Of a stretch of DNA of 64,000 nt, positions 38,363 through 46,724 are shown piece after piece (positions within the stretch are counted from its first letter, which is position 1; each line of letters begins with the position of its first letter). The notes beneath the pieces were generated by a model that was given only the letters and a program-made list of their open reading frames with translations, had not been told where the DNA came from and did not search any database. The position numbers and the translations under genes are program-made. The DNA comes from Desulfobacteraceae bacterium (GTDB lineage Bacteria > Desulfobacterota > Desulfobacteria > Desulfobacterales > SKZT01), in assembly GCA_011389745.1 (NCBI GenBank), contig JAABTQ010000007.1, positions 62,001 through 126,000 of the forward strand, given 5' to 3'.

Positions 38363-39316
38363 ATGAAAAAAACAGGGTTTTTATACGATGAGAGATATTT
38401 GTATCACGACACAGGCAGTTACCATCCAGAAACCTCTGAGAGACTTCCTGCTATTTACCAGGGAATTAAGGATGGCGGACTTCTTGAAAAGGTAAAACTT
38501 TTGAAAGCAAAATCTGCGGATTTAAAATGGATCAACACCATTCATTCCAGAGATTATGTGCGTCGATTCGAAGAGGTCTGCCTTTGCGGAAACAGTTGTC
38601 TCGACTCCACGGATAACCAGATGTGTACGGAAACGTTCGAAATAGCGTTTCTCGCTGTCGGGGGTATCCTGGACGCTGCCAGGCGTGTCATGGAAGGGGA
38701 ACTGGATAATGTGTTCTGTGCGGTCCGTCCGCCGGGTCATCATGCCGAACATGCCGAGGCCATGGGGTTTTGCTATTTTAACAACGTTGCCATTTGTGCA
38801 AAATACCTTCAGATTGAATTCGGAATAAAACGCGTGGGAATAATCGATTTTGATGTTCACCATGGAAACGCAACCCAGCATAGCTTTGAAAGTGATCCAA
38901 CGGTTTTCTACTATTCCATCCATGAGCATCCTTCATTTGCTTTTCCAGGCACCGGCCGTGAATTTGATCAGGGAGTCGGTGAAGGCACTGGGTTCACAAA
39001 GAACTCTCTTGCTTTGCCGGGACATGGAGATCGCGAATACAAACAACTGATTCAAAAGGATCTTATCCCGGCTTTTGAAAAATTCAAACCTGAAATGATT
39101 CTTATTTCGACCGGCTTTGACGGGCATGAAGACGATGACATGTCAGGCATTCGACTTTCTACGGACTGGTATACCTGGATAATGGAAATAATAATGGACA
39201 TGGGTGAAAAATATTGCAAAGGGCGTCTGATCAGCATACTTGAGGGGGGATACTGCATTGAGCGTTTGCCGGAGTTGGCTCGAAATCATATCAAAGTTCT
39301 TCTTGGTGAAAAATAA
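38363..39316 (+). CDS. acuC: AcuC-like histone-deacetylase-family hydrolase
   Basis: This 317-residue class II-like deacetylase has the full Zn site: RPPGHHAEHAEAMGFCYFNN (His126-His127), IDFDVHHGNAT (Asp162, Asp164, His166) and STGFDGHEDD. AcuC deacetylates acetyl-CoA synthetase in Bacillus; related proteins act on acetylpolyamines. The AcuC assignment is favoured because the next gene encodes an AcuB-like CBS-ACT protein, as in the Bacillus acu operon. A sirtuin follows 2.5 kb downstream. Confidence 0.82.
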   Translation: MKKTGFLYDERYLYHDTGSYHPETSERLPAIYQGIKDGGLLEKVKLLKAKSADLKWINTIHSRDYVRRFEEVCLCGNSCLDSTDNQMCTETFEIAFLAVGGILDAARRVMEGELDNVFCAVRPPGHHAEHAEAMGFCYFNNVAICAKYLQIEFGIKRVGIIDFDVHHGNATQHSFESDPTVFYYSIHEHPSFAFPGTGREFDQGVGEGTGFTKNSLALPGHGDREYKQLIQKDLIPAFEKFKPEMILISTGFDGHEDDDMSGIRLSTDWYTWIMEIIMDMGEKYCKGRLISILEGGYCIERLPELARNHIKVLLGEK

Positions 39317-39375
39317 TGGACAATCACCATTAAACTTTATTAATGTCAGTGTTTATAACGAAGGGGGAAAATCAT

Positions 39376-40053
39376 ATGTTTGTCAGCCAATCCATGACCA
39401 AGAAGCTGATTACCGCCACCGGGGAAACCGACATTCTTGAGGTCGGAAAAATCATGAAGGATAACAAGGTACGTCATATTCCTGTTGTTGATGATGCCAA
39501 TATTCTTTTGGGAATGGTGACCGATCGTGATATCCGAAGCGCAATGCCGTCGGTAGCTTCCGAAGATTTTGACAGCAAGGAAGAACGCGACAAATTATCC
39601 GAACTTAAAGTCAAAGACATTATGACAACAGACCTTGTTACGGTTTCTCCTCTATACACCTTACAGGATGTGCTCCTGTTATTTCAGAGGCACCATTTTG
39701 GAGCTTTACCGGTCGTAGATGACAAAAGGGTGCTCAAGGGAATTATATCCATCAGGGATTTGTTGCGTGCTTTTATCAGTGTGATGGGAATTGGAGAGCC
39801 CGGAGCTTTGTTGTGTATTGTGGCTGAGCACAAGGTCGGCCAGATGAAAAAAATTGTGGACATTATCACTGCGGAAAATATTTCCATGGGGAGCATTCTG
39901 GTTGCAAGGCACTGGGAAGAAGGCAAACGGGCCATATTTCCATATTTGTTGACCCACAATTTGGTACGGGTTAAAAAGAAGCTTCAGGAATCTGGTTATG
40001 AGCTTTTAGATCCCATGAATTGGCATTTGGAACAGTTACCCAAAAATGAGTAG
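39376..40053 (+). CDS. acuB: AcuB-like protein: two CBS domains plus ACT
   Basis: This 225-residue protein has two CBS domains (about 7-62 with RHIPVVDDANILLGMVTDRD, and about 83-140 with GALPVVDDKRVLKGIISIRD), followed by an ACT-like domain (PGALLCIVAEHKVGQM). This is the AcuB layout; Bacillus AcuB is of similar size. CBS pairs usually bind adenosyl nucleotides. The ATG at 39376 is chosen because GAAGGGGG lies just before it; the longer frame adds 11 unrelated residues. Its last eight bases overlap the methyltransferase gene. Confidence 0.82.
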   Translation: MFVSQSMTKKLITATGETDILEVGKIMKDNKVRHIPVVDDANILLGMVTDRDIRSAMPSVASEDFDSKEERDKLSELKVKDIMTTDLVTVSPLYTLQDVLLLFQRHHFGALPVVDDKRVLKGIISIRDLLRAFISVMGIGEPGALLCIVAEHKVGQMKKIVDIITAENISMGSILVARHWEEGKRAIFPYLLTHNLVRVKKKLQESGYELLDPMNWHLEQLPKNE

Positions 40054-40912
40054 CCTTAAAAATTCAGAACATTCCGCCTGTGGTACAACACATCAATCCT
40101 ATGGTGAATTGTACATTTACTATCTGGACGGGCGTGTGCCCACAGCCACACGGTTTTTTAACCCTCATTTTATTGGAAACTGGGAGGAAGACGGATTTTC
40201 GTTTCTGTTTTTTTCGGAACAGTCTGATGAATTTGTTCTGAAATTCATTGAAAATCATGGCGGCCTTAAATTGCTTGATCAGTACCATATGTCCTACGAA
40301 GAATGGCAGGGTGGAAAGTTTTCTTCGGTGCAGATCGGACGTTTTTGGATTATTCCGCCATGGGAAGATAAGAAAACAGGCGTTATTAAATCGGATAACA
40401 ATAAAATTCTATTGGATCCGGGTGTTGTTTTTGGAAATGGGTTGCACCCGACCACCCGGGATTGCATAGAAGCCCTGGAGTTGCTAAACTCGATTGATTC
40501 CATTGAATTTGCAATCGATTTGGGATGTGGCACAGGTCTTTTGGCTTTGGTTGCCGGCAAATTAGGTTGTCGAAAGTGTTTTGCTCTGGATTTAAACCTG
40601 TTGGCTTCTCAAACAGCAAGCAGTAATATAAAATTAAACGGCCTGACAGATAATATTCTCGTTGCTCAGGCTAGAGCGGAAGATTTTGTGGATTTACCTG
40701 CAGATCTGTTAATGGCCAATATTCATTTTGATGTCATGCAAAGATTATTGGAGTCGAAAAGTTTTTTTAATAAAAAATGGTTTATTCTGTCGGGTCTTTT
40801 GAGAAGTCAGGCTAAAAATGTTGCTGATCGGCTGCAAAGGCCAGGGGTGAAAATCTTAAAAAAGTGGGAGCGAGACGGTATCTGGCACACGTTTTGGGGA
40901 AAAATATCATGA
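40046..40912 (+). CDS. PrmA-like protein methyltransferase
   Basis: This 288-residue SAM-dependent methyltransferase resembles ribosomal protein L11 methyltransferase. It has DPGVVFGNGLHPTTRDCIEAL, matching the PrmA linker, the SAM loop IDLGCGTGLLALVAG and the catalytic-region MANIHFDV in place of the usual NIxxxx motif. The N-terminal 130 residues are diverged from the PrmA substrate-binding domain, so L11 may not be the target. It overlaps the acuB-like gene by eight bases, indicating coupling. Confidence 0.75.
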   Translation: MSSLKNSEHSACGTTHQSYGELYIYYLDGRVPTATRFFNPHFIGNWEEDGFSFLFFSEQSDEFVLKFIENHGGLKLLDQYHMSYEEWQGGKFSSVQIGRFWIIPPWEDKKTGVIKSDNNKILLDPGVVFGNGLHPTTRDCIEALELLNSIDSIEFAIDLGCGTGLLALVAGKLGCRKCFALDLNLLASQTASSNIKLNGLTDNILVAQARAEDFVDLPADLLMANIHFDVMQRLLESKSFFNKKWFILSGLLRSQAKNVADRLQRPGVKILKKWERDGIWHTFWGKIS

Positions 40913-40942
40913 AGGTACCCTATTTTTTGGATCGAAAGGTCT

Positions 40943-41785
40943 ATGATGATCATTAAATGCTGGGGATCAAGAGGTTCGATTCCGGTTAGTGGAAAAGAGT
41001 ATGTCAAATATGGTGGTGACACCACTTGTCTGGAGATACGAACCCGAAGCGGAGACCTGATTATCGTTGATGCCGGGACCGGGATCAGGCGGCTTGGAAA
41101 CGAACTGATCAAAGAACAAAGACACGATTTTAACTTCCTTTTTACCCACGCCCACTGGGACCACCTTATGGGCTTTCCATTTTTTAAGCCGCTTTATCGC
41201 CGGAACACCAGAATCCGAATGCATCGTTGCCCATTACCCAGCAGTTTTGTAGAAAGTATGCTGTCTAAAGTCATGGACCCCCCCAATTTCCCAGTGAGAT
41301 ATTCCGATCTCAAAGCCGAAATCATTTATGAAGAAAGTTGCCCGACGCGTTTCCAAATCGGCTCCGTTGTCATATTACCCATTCCGCTGAGTCATCCCAA
41401 CAATGGAAGCGGTTATAAATTTATAGAGGACGGAAAAACATTCATTTTTTTAACCGACAACGAGCTGGGCTATATTCATCCTGGCGGGCTTAGCTTTCAG
41501 GGATACCTGGAGCATTGTCTCGGCGCGGAGTTATTGATTCATGATGCTGAATACACTACGGAAGAATATAAAACCAATGTTGAATGGGGCCATTCGGTCT
41601 ATACTGATGCGCTTGAACTGGCTTTCAAATCAAATGTGAAAAAGTTCGGACTTTTTCACCTGAATCAGGAAAGGACTGATCTTCAGGCGGATGGTATATT
41701 GGCACATTGTAAACAAACTGTTGTTGATCGGGATTCTTCTCTTGATTGTGTGATGGTGGGAGAAGGAACGACCTTTGAATTATAG
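40943..41785 (+). CDS. Metallo-beta-lactamase-fold hydrolase
   Basis: This 280-residue protein starts IKCWGSRGSIPVSG, a hallmark of a subgroup related to PhnP, RNase Z and cAMP phosphodiesterases. It has the metal motif HAHWDHLMG, a later LSHPNNGSGY histidine, TDNELGY, HDAEYT and a GHS segment. Two phosphodiester-type metals are likely; the substrate is unknown. Two adjacent ATGs (40943 and 40946) are possible starts after AAAGG. It is 30 bases downstream of the methyltransferase and 11 bases upstream of the sirtuin, so it is probably in one transcript. Confidence 0.85.
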   Translation: MMIIKCWGSRGSIPVSGKEYVKYGGDTTCLEIRTRSGDLIIVDAGTGIRRLGNELIKEQRHDFNFLFTHAHWDHLMGFPFFKPLYRRNTRIRMHRCPLPSSFVESMLSKVMDPPNFPVRYSDLKAEIIYEESCPTRFQIGSVVILPIPLSHPNNGSGYKFIEDGKTFIFLTDNELGYIHPGGLSFQGYLEHCLGAELLIHDAEYTTEEYKTNVEWGHSVYTDALELAFKSNVKKFGLFHLNQERTDLQADGILAHCKQTVVDRDSSLDCVMVGEGTTFEL

Positions 41786-41796
41786 ACTTCAGGATT

Positions 41797-42564
41797 ATGA
41801 TGGATTTAATTAAAAAGGTAGCCGGATATCTTACCTCCTCCAGAGATGTGGTTGCTTTAACAGGGGCTGGGATATCTGTTGAAAGCGGTATTCCGCCTTT
41901 CAGAGGAAAAGGAGGAGTATGGGAACGATTCGATCCCATGGAATATGCTTCAATACAAGCTTTTGAAAAGGATCCGGCAAAGGTATGGCGGGTTCTTCTC
42001 AGCGAGCTTAAAAAAGTGGTTGATAGGGCTGAACCTAACAATGCCCATAAAGGGCTGGCCAAACTGGAAAAGATTGGAATTTTAAAAACCATCATTACAC
42101 AAAATGTAGATGGGCTTCACCAAAAGGCCGGCAACACGGATGTCATCGAATTTCACGGTAATTTTGCATGGCATCGTTGTATGAACTGTGACCATCGAAC
42201 GGATACGCAATCTCTTATGCTGGATCAGATTCCGCCGACATGTGATTGCGGTGGAATTTTCAGGCCGGAATGCGTGTTTTTTGGGGAAATGATTCCCCCG
42301 GAAGCCATGTGGCGTTCCCGGCACGTAGCATCCAATTGCGATATTATGCTGGTGGTGGGAACATCGGCGAATGTCGAACCTGCAGCTTATATGCCGGTAC
42401 TGGCAAAAAAATCAGGTGCAAAAATCATCGAAATCAATACCGAGACAACTCCGTTGACCGGACATATCAGCGATCATATCCTTTTGGGCAGGGCCGGAGA
42501 AATCATGGATATTTTGATAACCGAAGTTAAAAATTTATCGCAGTTGGAACCGGCCATTGACTGA
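41797..42564 (+). CDS. Sirtuin, NAD-dependent protein deacylase
   Basis: This 255-residue Sir2/CobB-type enzyme removes acyl groups from lysines using NAD. It has GAGIS (23-27), FRGKGGVW, TQNVDGLHQKAG, catalytic His120 in EFHGNF and a Zn ribbon formed by Cys128, Cys131, Cys149 and Cys151. The CDCG second half is more compact than the usual CxxC. Together with the AcuC-like gene it puts two unrelated deacylases in one neighbourhood. The ATG three bases later may be the real start. Its end overlaps the RACo-like gene by eight bases. Confidence 0.92.
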   Translation: MMDLIKKVAGYLTSSRDVVALTGAGISVESGIPPFRGKGGVWERFDPMEYASIQAFEKDPAKVWRVLLSELKKVVDRAEPNNAHKGLAKLEKIGILKTIITQNVDGLHQKAGNTDVIEFHGNFAWHRCMNCDHRTDTQSLMLDQIPPTCDCGGIFRPECVFFGEMIPPEAMWRSRHVASNCDIMLVVGTSANVEPAAYMPVLAKKSGAKIIEINTETTPLTGHISDHILLGRAGEIMDILITEVKNLSQLEPAID

Positions 42565-44119
42565 AAATTCCGATAGCATAAAATTTCCTGAAAGATGGGT
42601 TAAAACAGTATCCCTGACTCCACCGTCATTAAAGGATAATACTGCTGATGCTGATCGTCTTTCAGGGGCATTGAAGCGAGAGCTTAGGACTGATTTTGTC
42701 CAGATAGATCTCCGGGTGATCAGAATGCTTCCTGCTTTTTTAAGAAAATCCAATTATAAAGTGCGGTGTGTGATTTTCAGGGATCGGGAACGCTATATCC
42801 TGACAGGTGTTTTGGATTCCCAAACGGATAACCCTGCTGCAGGCCTTGCTGTAGATTTAGGCACATCGCGTGTGGTGATCAGGCTATTAGATCTCGCCGG
42901 CGGTTTGACACTGGGGGAATCAGCTTTTGATAATCCTCAAGGGACTATCGGGCCGGATATTCTGGTTCGTATTCATTTTGCAGGTTCATCAGAAGGTTTG
43001 AAAAAACTCAACAAATTGATCATTGAGGACTTGAACCGTGAAGTCCGCAATTTATGTGAAAAATGCGGCATACGGCCGGAAAATATTTACCTGGTGACTG
43101 TTGCAGGCAACACGGCCATGACCCATCTTTTTTTGAAAATTGATCCTCACTGGATTATCCGGGAACCTTATATCCCTGCGACAAACCGACCCGGACTTGT
43201 TAAAGCTGAAGAGATAGGAATCGCAGTGAATCCCCTTGCGCGGGTTATGATTTTTCCTAATATCGGAAGTTATTTCGGAGGAGATTTGATTGCTGGAATT
43301 CTTTTTTCGGGAATCAATAAAAAGCAGGAAACCTCTATTCTTGTTGATGTGGGAACCAATGCGGAAGTTGTACTGGGCAACGAAAACTGGTTAATTGCCT
43401 GTGCAGGTGCTGCCGGTCCCGCACTTGAGGGTGGTGTTACACGCATGGGGATGATGGCCGGTCCGGGTGTGATCGATAAAGTTTCCATTGACCCGGATAC
43501 AAAAGAATTCAGCATTCACACCATTGAAAACAAAACTCCGGTGGGTATATGCGGGTCAGGCCTGATCGATTTGTCAGCTCAAATGTTTTTGGCCGGAATG
43601 ATCGATATTCGCGGAAAGTTTGTTCCCTCAAATTGCCAGGGTCGGTTAAAAGAGAAAGATGGAATTTTTCATCTTATGGTGGTTCCGGCGCAAAAATCGG
43701 CAACCGGTAAAGATCTGACCATCAGTCAGGTGGATTTGGACAGTCTCATCAGATCCAAGGCAGCGATGTTCACTATTCTTGAAACCATCCTTGGGACAGT
43801 GGGTATCAGCTTTCCCGAACTGTCGGCATTTTATGTGGCCGGCACTTTCGGCTCTTTTATCGACCCCCGGTCAGCGATTTCCATCGGCATGCTTCCGGAT
43901 CTTCCCCTTGAATCCTACAAACCTCTCGGTAACAGTTCCCTGGGGGGAGCCGCCCTGGTCCTGACCTGTCCGTCATGTCTTGATGATATTGATAAAATCC
44001 GTGATCGCATCACGTATATGGAACTTAATGTGAATCAGGATTTTATGAATCGTTTCTCTGCGGCAAAGTTTATCCCGCACACAGATACGGCCCGGTTTCC
44101 ATCTGTCAAACCATCTTGA
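42557..44119 (+). CDS. RACo-like ASKHA ATPase (DUF4445) lacking the ferredoxin domain
   Basis: RACo-type proteins use ATP to reduce inactive Co(II) corrinoid proteins in methyl transfer. This 520-residue protein keeps the linker VSLTPPSLKDNTADADRL and the ASKHA-fold core (AVDLGTSRVVIRL, AGNTAMTHL, DVGTNAEVVLGN, ACAGAAGPALEGG, VAGTFGSFIDP). However, it begins only about 20 residues before that linker, so the usual N-terminal [2Fe-2S] domain of about 90 residues is missing. The frame opens with TTG inside the sirtuin end (overlap eight bases), leaving no room for the domain. Electrons would then have to come from another protein, or the role has changed. Its C-terminus has a short Cys stretch (TCPSCLDD). 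Confidence 0.82.
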   Translation: MTENSDSIKFPERWVKTVSLTPPSLKDNTADADRLSGALKRELRTDFVQIDLRVIRMLPAFLRKSNYKVRCVIFRDRERYILTGVLDSQTDNPAAGLAVDLGTSRVVIRLLDLAGGLTLGESAFDNPQGTIGPDILVRIHFAGSSEGLKKLNKLIIEDLNREVRNLCEKCGIRPENIYLVTVAGNTAMTHLFLKIDPHWIIREPYIPATNRPGLVKAEEIGIAVNPLARVMIFPNIGSYFGGDLIAGILFSGINKKQETSILVDVGTNAEVVLGNENWLIACAGAAGPALEGGVTRMGMMAGPGVIDKVSIDPDTKEFSIHTIENKTPVGICGSGLIDLSAQMFLAGMIDIRGKFVPSNCQGRLKEKDGIFHLMVVPAQKSATGKDLTISQVDLDSLIRSKAAMFTILETILGTVGISFPELSAFYVAGTFGSFIDPRSAISIGMLPDLPLESYKPLGNSSLGGAALVLTCPSCLDDIDKIRDRITYMELNVNQDFMNRFSAAKFIPHTDTARFPSVKPS

Positions 44120-44629
44120 AACCGAAGACTTGTAGGTGCGGATTTGTCCAGGCAACATGCAGGCGGATAAATCGGAAAAAACCTGGGAATGCTTATGTCT
44201 ACTGATTTTTGTGCGAATGAATTCCCATTGGTACTTATTTCTCCTCCCCATGCTTTGTGTGGGAACGAGTGAACCCCGTTACTGCCATTCTGAGAAGGCC
44301 AACAATATCGTGTGTCAGTCGGCACTGAATTTCCGGCCGACTGAGAATCTTTTGTTTCCGCAGACACGGAGTTTCCATTTTTTCCTTTGCAGGTCGGATC
44401 CGATAACAGGTGCCGGCTTGGCACAAGAGATTCCGTTTTAGAACTTATGACGGTTTTATCAAAATTGATTTGGAAAAACAAAAATATGATACGATACAAA
44501 TCATACAGGATTGTCGGATTTCAGAAAAAACGCTTTGCCGTTGACAGATCTGACAATCCTTGATAAAGATATGCCTCAAAAATCAAGGGTATCAGGGTTT
44601 ATTTATTTAGAAATGGTTGATGAAAGGGG
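44120..44629. other. Intergenic region with degenerate repeats, no gene seen
   Basis: This gap of about 510 bases before the cytochrome gene contains broken copies of dispersed repeats: a GTAGGTGCGGAT segment and GTGCGAATGAATTC near 44206, GTGAACCCCGTTAC near 44267, and GCCATTCTGAGAAGGC near 44283. The same pieces, in other order, occur at 22721-23037. Open frames here have no ribosome binding site or recognisable motif. The last 100 bases are AT-rich and probably hold the cytochrome promoter. Confidence 0.5.
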
Positions 44630-44641
44630 GTGAAAAAACCG

Positions 44642-45103
44642 ATGAATAAAAAGTCATTATTGTTGGCAGGGGTAGTTGTCGCTATTTCTGTATTTTTTGT
44701 TGCCGGAGGTATCATTGCAGGCACGACAGTTGACGATGTGATCAAAATGCAAAGCGAGGGTTATGAAAAGCATACCAAAAGTATTTCTGAGTTTACCCAT
44801 AAAAAACACATCGAAGACTACAAAATCACATGCGGTGAATGCCACCACGATGATAAGGGACAGCCTTTGGCGGATCTCAAGGAAGGAGATGATGTTCAGA
44901 AATGTATTGATTGTCACAATATTCCCGGCGAGAAACCCAAGGGAAAGGATGCACCCAAGTTGACCAAGCAAGAAGAGCTTCAATATCATGCCGAGGCAAT
45001 CCACATGAATTGCAGGGATTGCCACAGAGCTTTCAACAAGGAACACGAAACCAAAGCCGCACCAACCACCTGCACCGGATGCCATCCGAAAGCAGATAAA
45101 TAG
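44642..45103 (+). CDS. Periplasmic tetraheme cytochrome c3-type protein
   Basis: This 153-residue exported cytochrome has a signal peptide of about 26 residues (KKSLLLAGVVVAISVFFVAGG) and four CxxCH heme sites at 64-68, 88-92, 124-128 and 144-148, with extra His residues (53, 56, 69, 116, 121) for bis-His ligation. The pattern is the class III (c3) family of sulfate reducers, which shuttles electrons between periplasmic hydrogenases or formate dehydrogenases and membrane complexes. The ATG at 44642 is chosen because AAAGGGGGTGA, nearly the full anti-Shine-Dalgarno complement, lies nine bases before it; an upstream GTG falls inside that site. A terminator follows. Confidence 0.92.
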   Translation: MNKKSLLLAGVVVAISVFFVAGGIIAGTTVDDVIKMQSEGYEKHTKSISEFTHKKHIEDYKITCGECHHDDKGQPLADLKEGDDVQKCIDCHNIPGEKPKGKDAPKLTKQEELQYHAEAIHMNCRDCHRAFNKEHETKAAPTTCTGCHPKADK

Positions 45104-45130
45104 ACGGCTTATTTAGGTGCAACGATTTTG

Positions 45131-45154
45131 GGGCGAACGTGAAAACGTTCGCCC
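45131..45154 (+). terminator. Hairpin terminator after cytochrome c3
   Basis: A perfect 10-bp stem GGGCGAACGT/ACGTTCGCCC closes on a GAAA tetraloop and is followed by TGAATTTTTG. It begins 28 bases after the cytochrome stop codon. The stem is strong; the T-tract is short. Confidence 0.7.
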
Positions 45155-45284
45155 TGAATTTTTGTACGCAGGGCAGAGTCGTTCCAACCTCAGAACGCTT
45201 TTTTGCCTCGGGGTCAGTTCCATAGCATATCTCCGGGACTCTGAACGCCTTTTCCGCCTTTGTTCAGTACCATGAGTATGAATC

Positions 45285-45503
45285 ATGGTGATCTGCAGTT
45301 TCCCGGGCAAACCGCCTAATTTTAAATCCAGAGATGCGTTTTATCAACTGATTGCAATAGTCAGAAAAAAAGACTGGATTGCCTATGGCAAACGCCCGTT
45401 TGCCGGTCCGGAACAGATATTGGAATATCTCGGTCGCTATACCCACCGGATAGCAATCGCCAACCATCGTCTCCTGGCCCTAAAAAGCATAAAATTAGAT
45501 TAA
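45285..45503 (+). pseudogene. IS91-family transposase fragment
   Basis: A 72-codon frame reads DWIAYGKRPFAGPEQILEYL followed by GRYTHRIAIANHRLLAL, a conserved central part of the Y2-type transposases of IS91/IS801 elements. The rest of the protein (normally about 300-400 residues) is missing on both sides and no IS ends are visible. It is a relic of an insertion. The following 266 bases up to the PIN gene show nothing recognisable. Confidence 0.75.
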
Positions 45504-45769
45504 TTGTCCCCTCCGACCGGTTTTTACTCATTGTCAAATCAAACGGTAATCTATATAATCCCCATATTTTTTTAAGGTTAATACAAAGTTTCCAAACCGG
45601 GTTTAGTCCAACAACATTGTTTACATTTTATCCAGTATCCCATTATCGTAAATCTGGAGATGAAAACCGGTGCTGAAGAAGGATGCACTGACTGAATCCA
45701 GCGTCGGGATGCAGGATAAAACGCTATTTGTTCGGCGACTAAGGAGTTATCGCAAATTGGATAGAAAAT

Positions 45770-46204
45770 ATGAAACTATATTTGGATAATTGTTGCTTCA
45801 ATCGACCCTTTGATGACCAGTCACAACTCAGAATAAGACTGGAATCCGAAGCGAAATTGAAAATCCAAGAAGAAATTCGGGCCGGCAGCTTTCAATTAGC
45901 ATGGTCTTATATCATGGATTATGAAAACGGCAAAAACCCCTTTCAAGAACGAAAAATTAGGATCAACGGTTGGAAAAAATACGCCTTTCAACATATTGAC
46001 CAAAGCGCAGAATTACTCAAGATAGCCAATTTCCTCAATCAGATGGGTCTTCAAAAAATTGATTCTTTGCATATTGCGTGTGCCATTCAAGCAAGATGTG
46101 ATTATTTTCTAACAACTGATGATACGGTGTTAAAACGGAACAACCAGATACGTGACATCCATGTTACTGATCCAATTGCCTTCATAAAGGAGGTATTGTC
46201 ATGA
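45770..46204 (+). CDS. PIN-domain ribonuclease, toxin-like
   Basis: This 144-residue PIN-domain protein has the likely acidic Mg-binding residues Asp6 (LYLDNCCFNRPF), Glu52 (YENGKNP), Asp98 (KIDSLHIACA) and Asp117/118 (LTTDD). VapC-type PIN toxins cleave RNA. Its stop overlaps the start of a small partner gene in an ATGA arrangement. Base composition and the preceding transposase relic suggest a mobile or laterally acquired unit. No strong Shine-Dalgarno sequence is seen before the ATG. Confidence 0.82.
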   Translation: MKLYLDNCCFNRPFDDQSQLRIRLESEAKLKIQEEIRAGSFQLAWSYIMDYENGKNPFQERKIRINGWKKYAFQHIDQSAELLKIANFLNQMGLQKIDSLHIACAIQARCDYFLTTDDTVLKRNNQIRDIHVTDPIAFIKEVLS

Positions 46205-46449
46205 TTACTGATACGGAAATTAGAATAAAAGGCGTTCAAATATTGACAGAACACCTTGGTGACATTGAAGCTGAACGATTTATTGCCCTTATCCAAAGAG
46301 AGCCTTTTGACTATACAAAATGGAGGCAAGGGTTGGATGAAGATTTATCTATCGAAGAAATCAGCGATAAGGCAATGGCCCTGAAGGAGAATGCCACCGA
46401 ACAAGGAGGTGCACCTGACCAGGGCCAAAATGGGCCGGTTGAAAAGTAG
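46201..46449 (+). CDS. Small partner of the PIN protein, possible antitoxin
   Basis: This 82-residue protein (motifs GVQILTEHLGDIEAERFIAL and REPFDYTKWRQ) overlaps the PIN gene by four bases. It is acidic near its C-terminus and predicted mostly helical. I do not know a structure for the family. The pairing with a PIN protein suggests an antitoxin, but here it is the downstream gene, the reverse of the usual vapBC order. The next 275 bases to uvrA hold no gene that I can support. Confidence 0.65.
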   Translation: MITDTEIRIKGVQILTEHLGDIEAERFIALIQREPFDYTKWRQGLDEDLSIEEISDKAMALKENATEQGGAPDQGQNGPVEK

Positions 46450-46724
46450 TGCAAGGTTACAAGGTCAACTGTTATGGCTACTCTTTGAAGTGGCCTTGGC
46501 TACTGATCTATAACGTTGTGCTATTGGACTCAGGGGCTGCAACCAGCTATTAAATCATTCAATGGTTGGATTTGTGAGACAATTCTTTATGGTAACGCTG
46601 CTCCGAATCCCAAAGGTCCCATGAATGCTGCACATTCAGCCAGAATTCGGGTGAATTACTAAAAAGACGAGACAATCTTAAGGCCATAGCAGGGCTGATA
46701 GCAGGTTGTTCTCTTAAAATTTCA

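Noticed and set aside
44136-44441. 101-codon ORF upstream of the cytochrome gene
   Set aside because: It runs through dispersed repeats, has low-complexity residue use and no recognisable motif.
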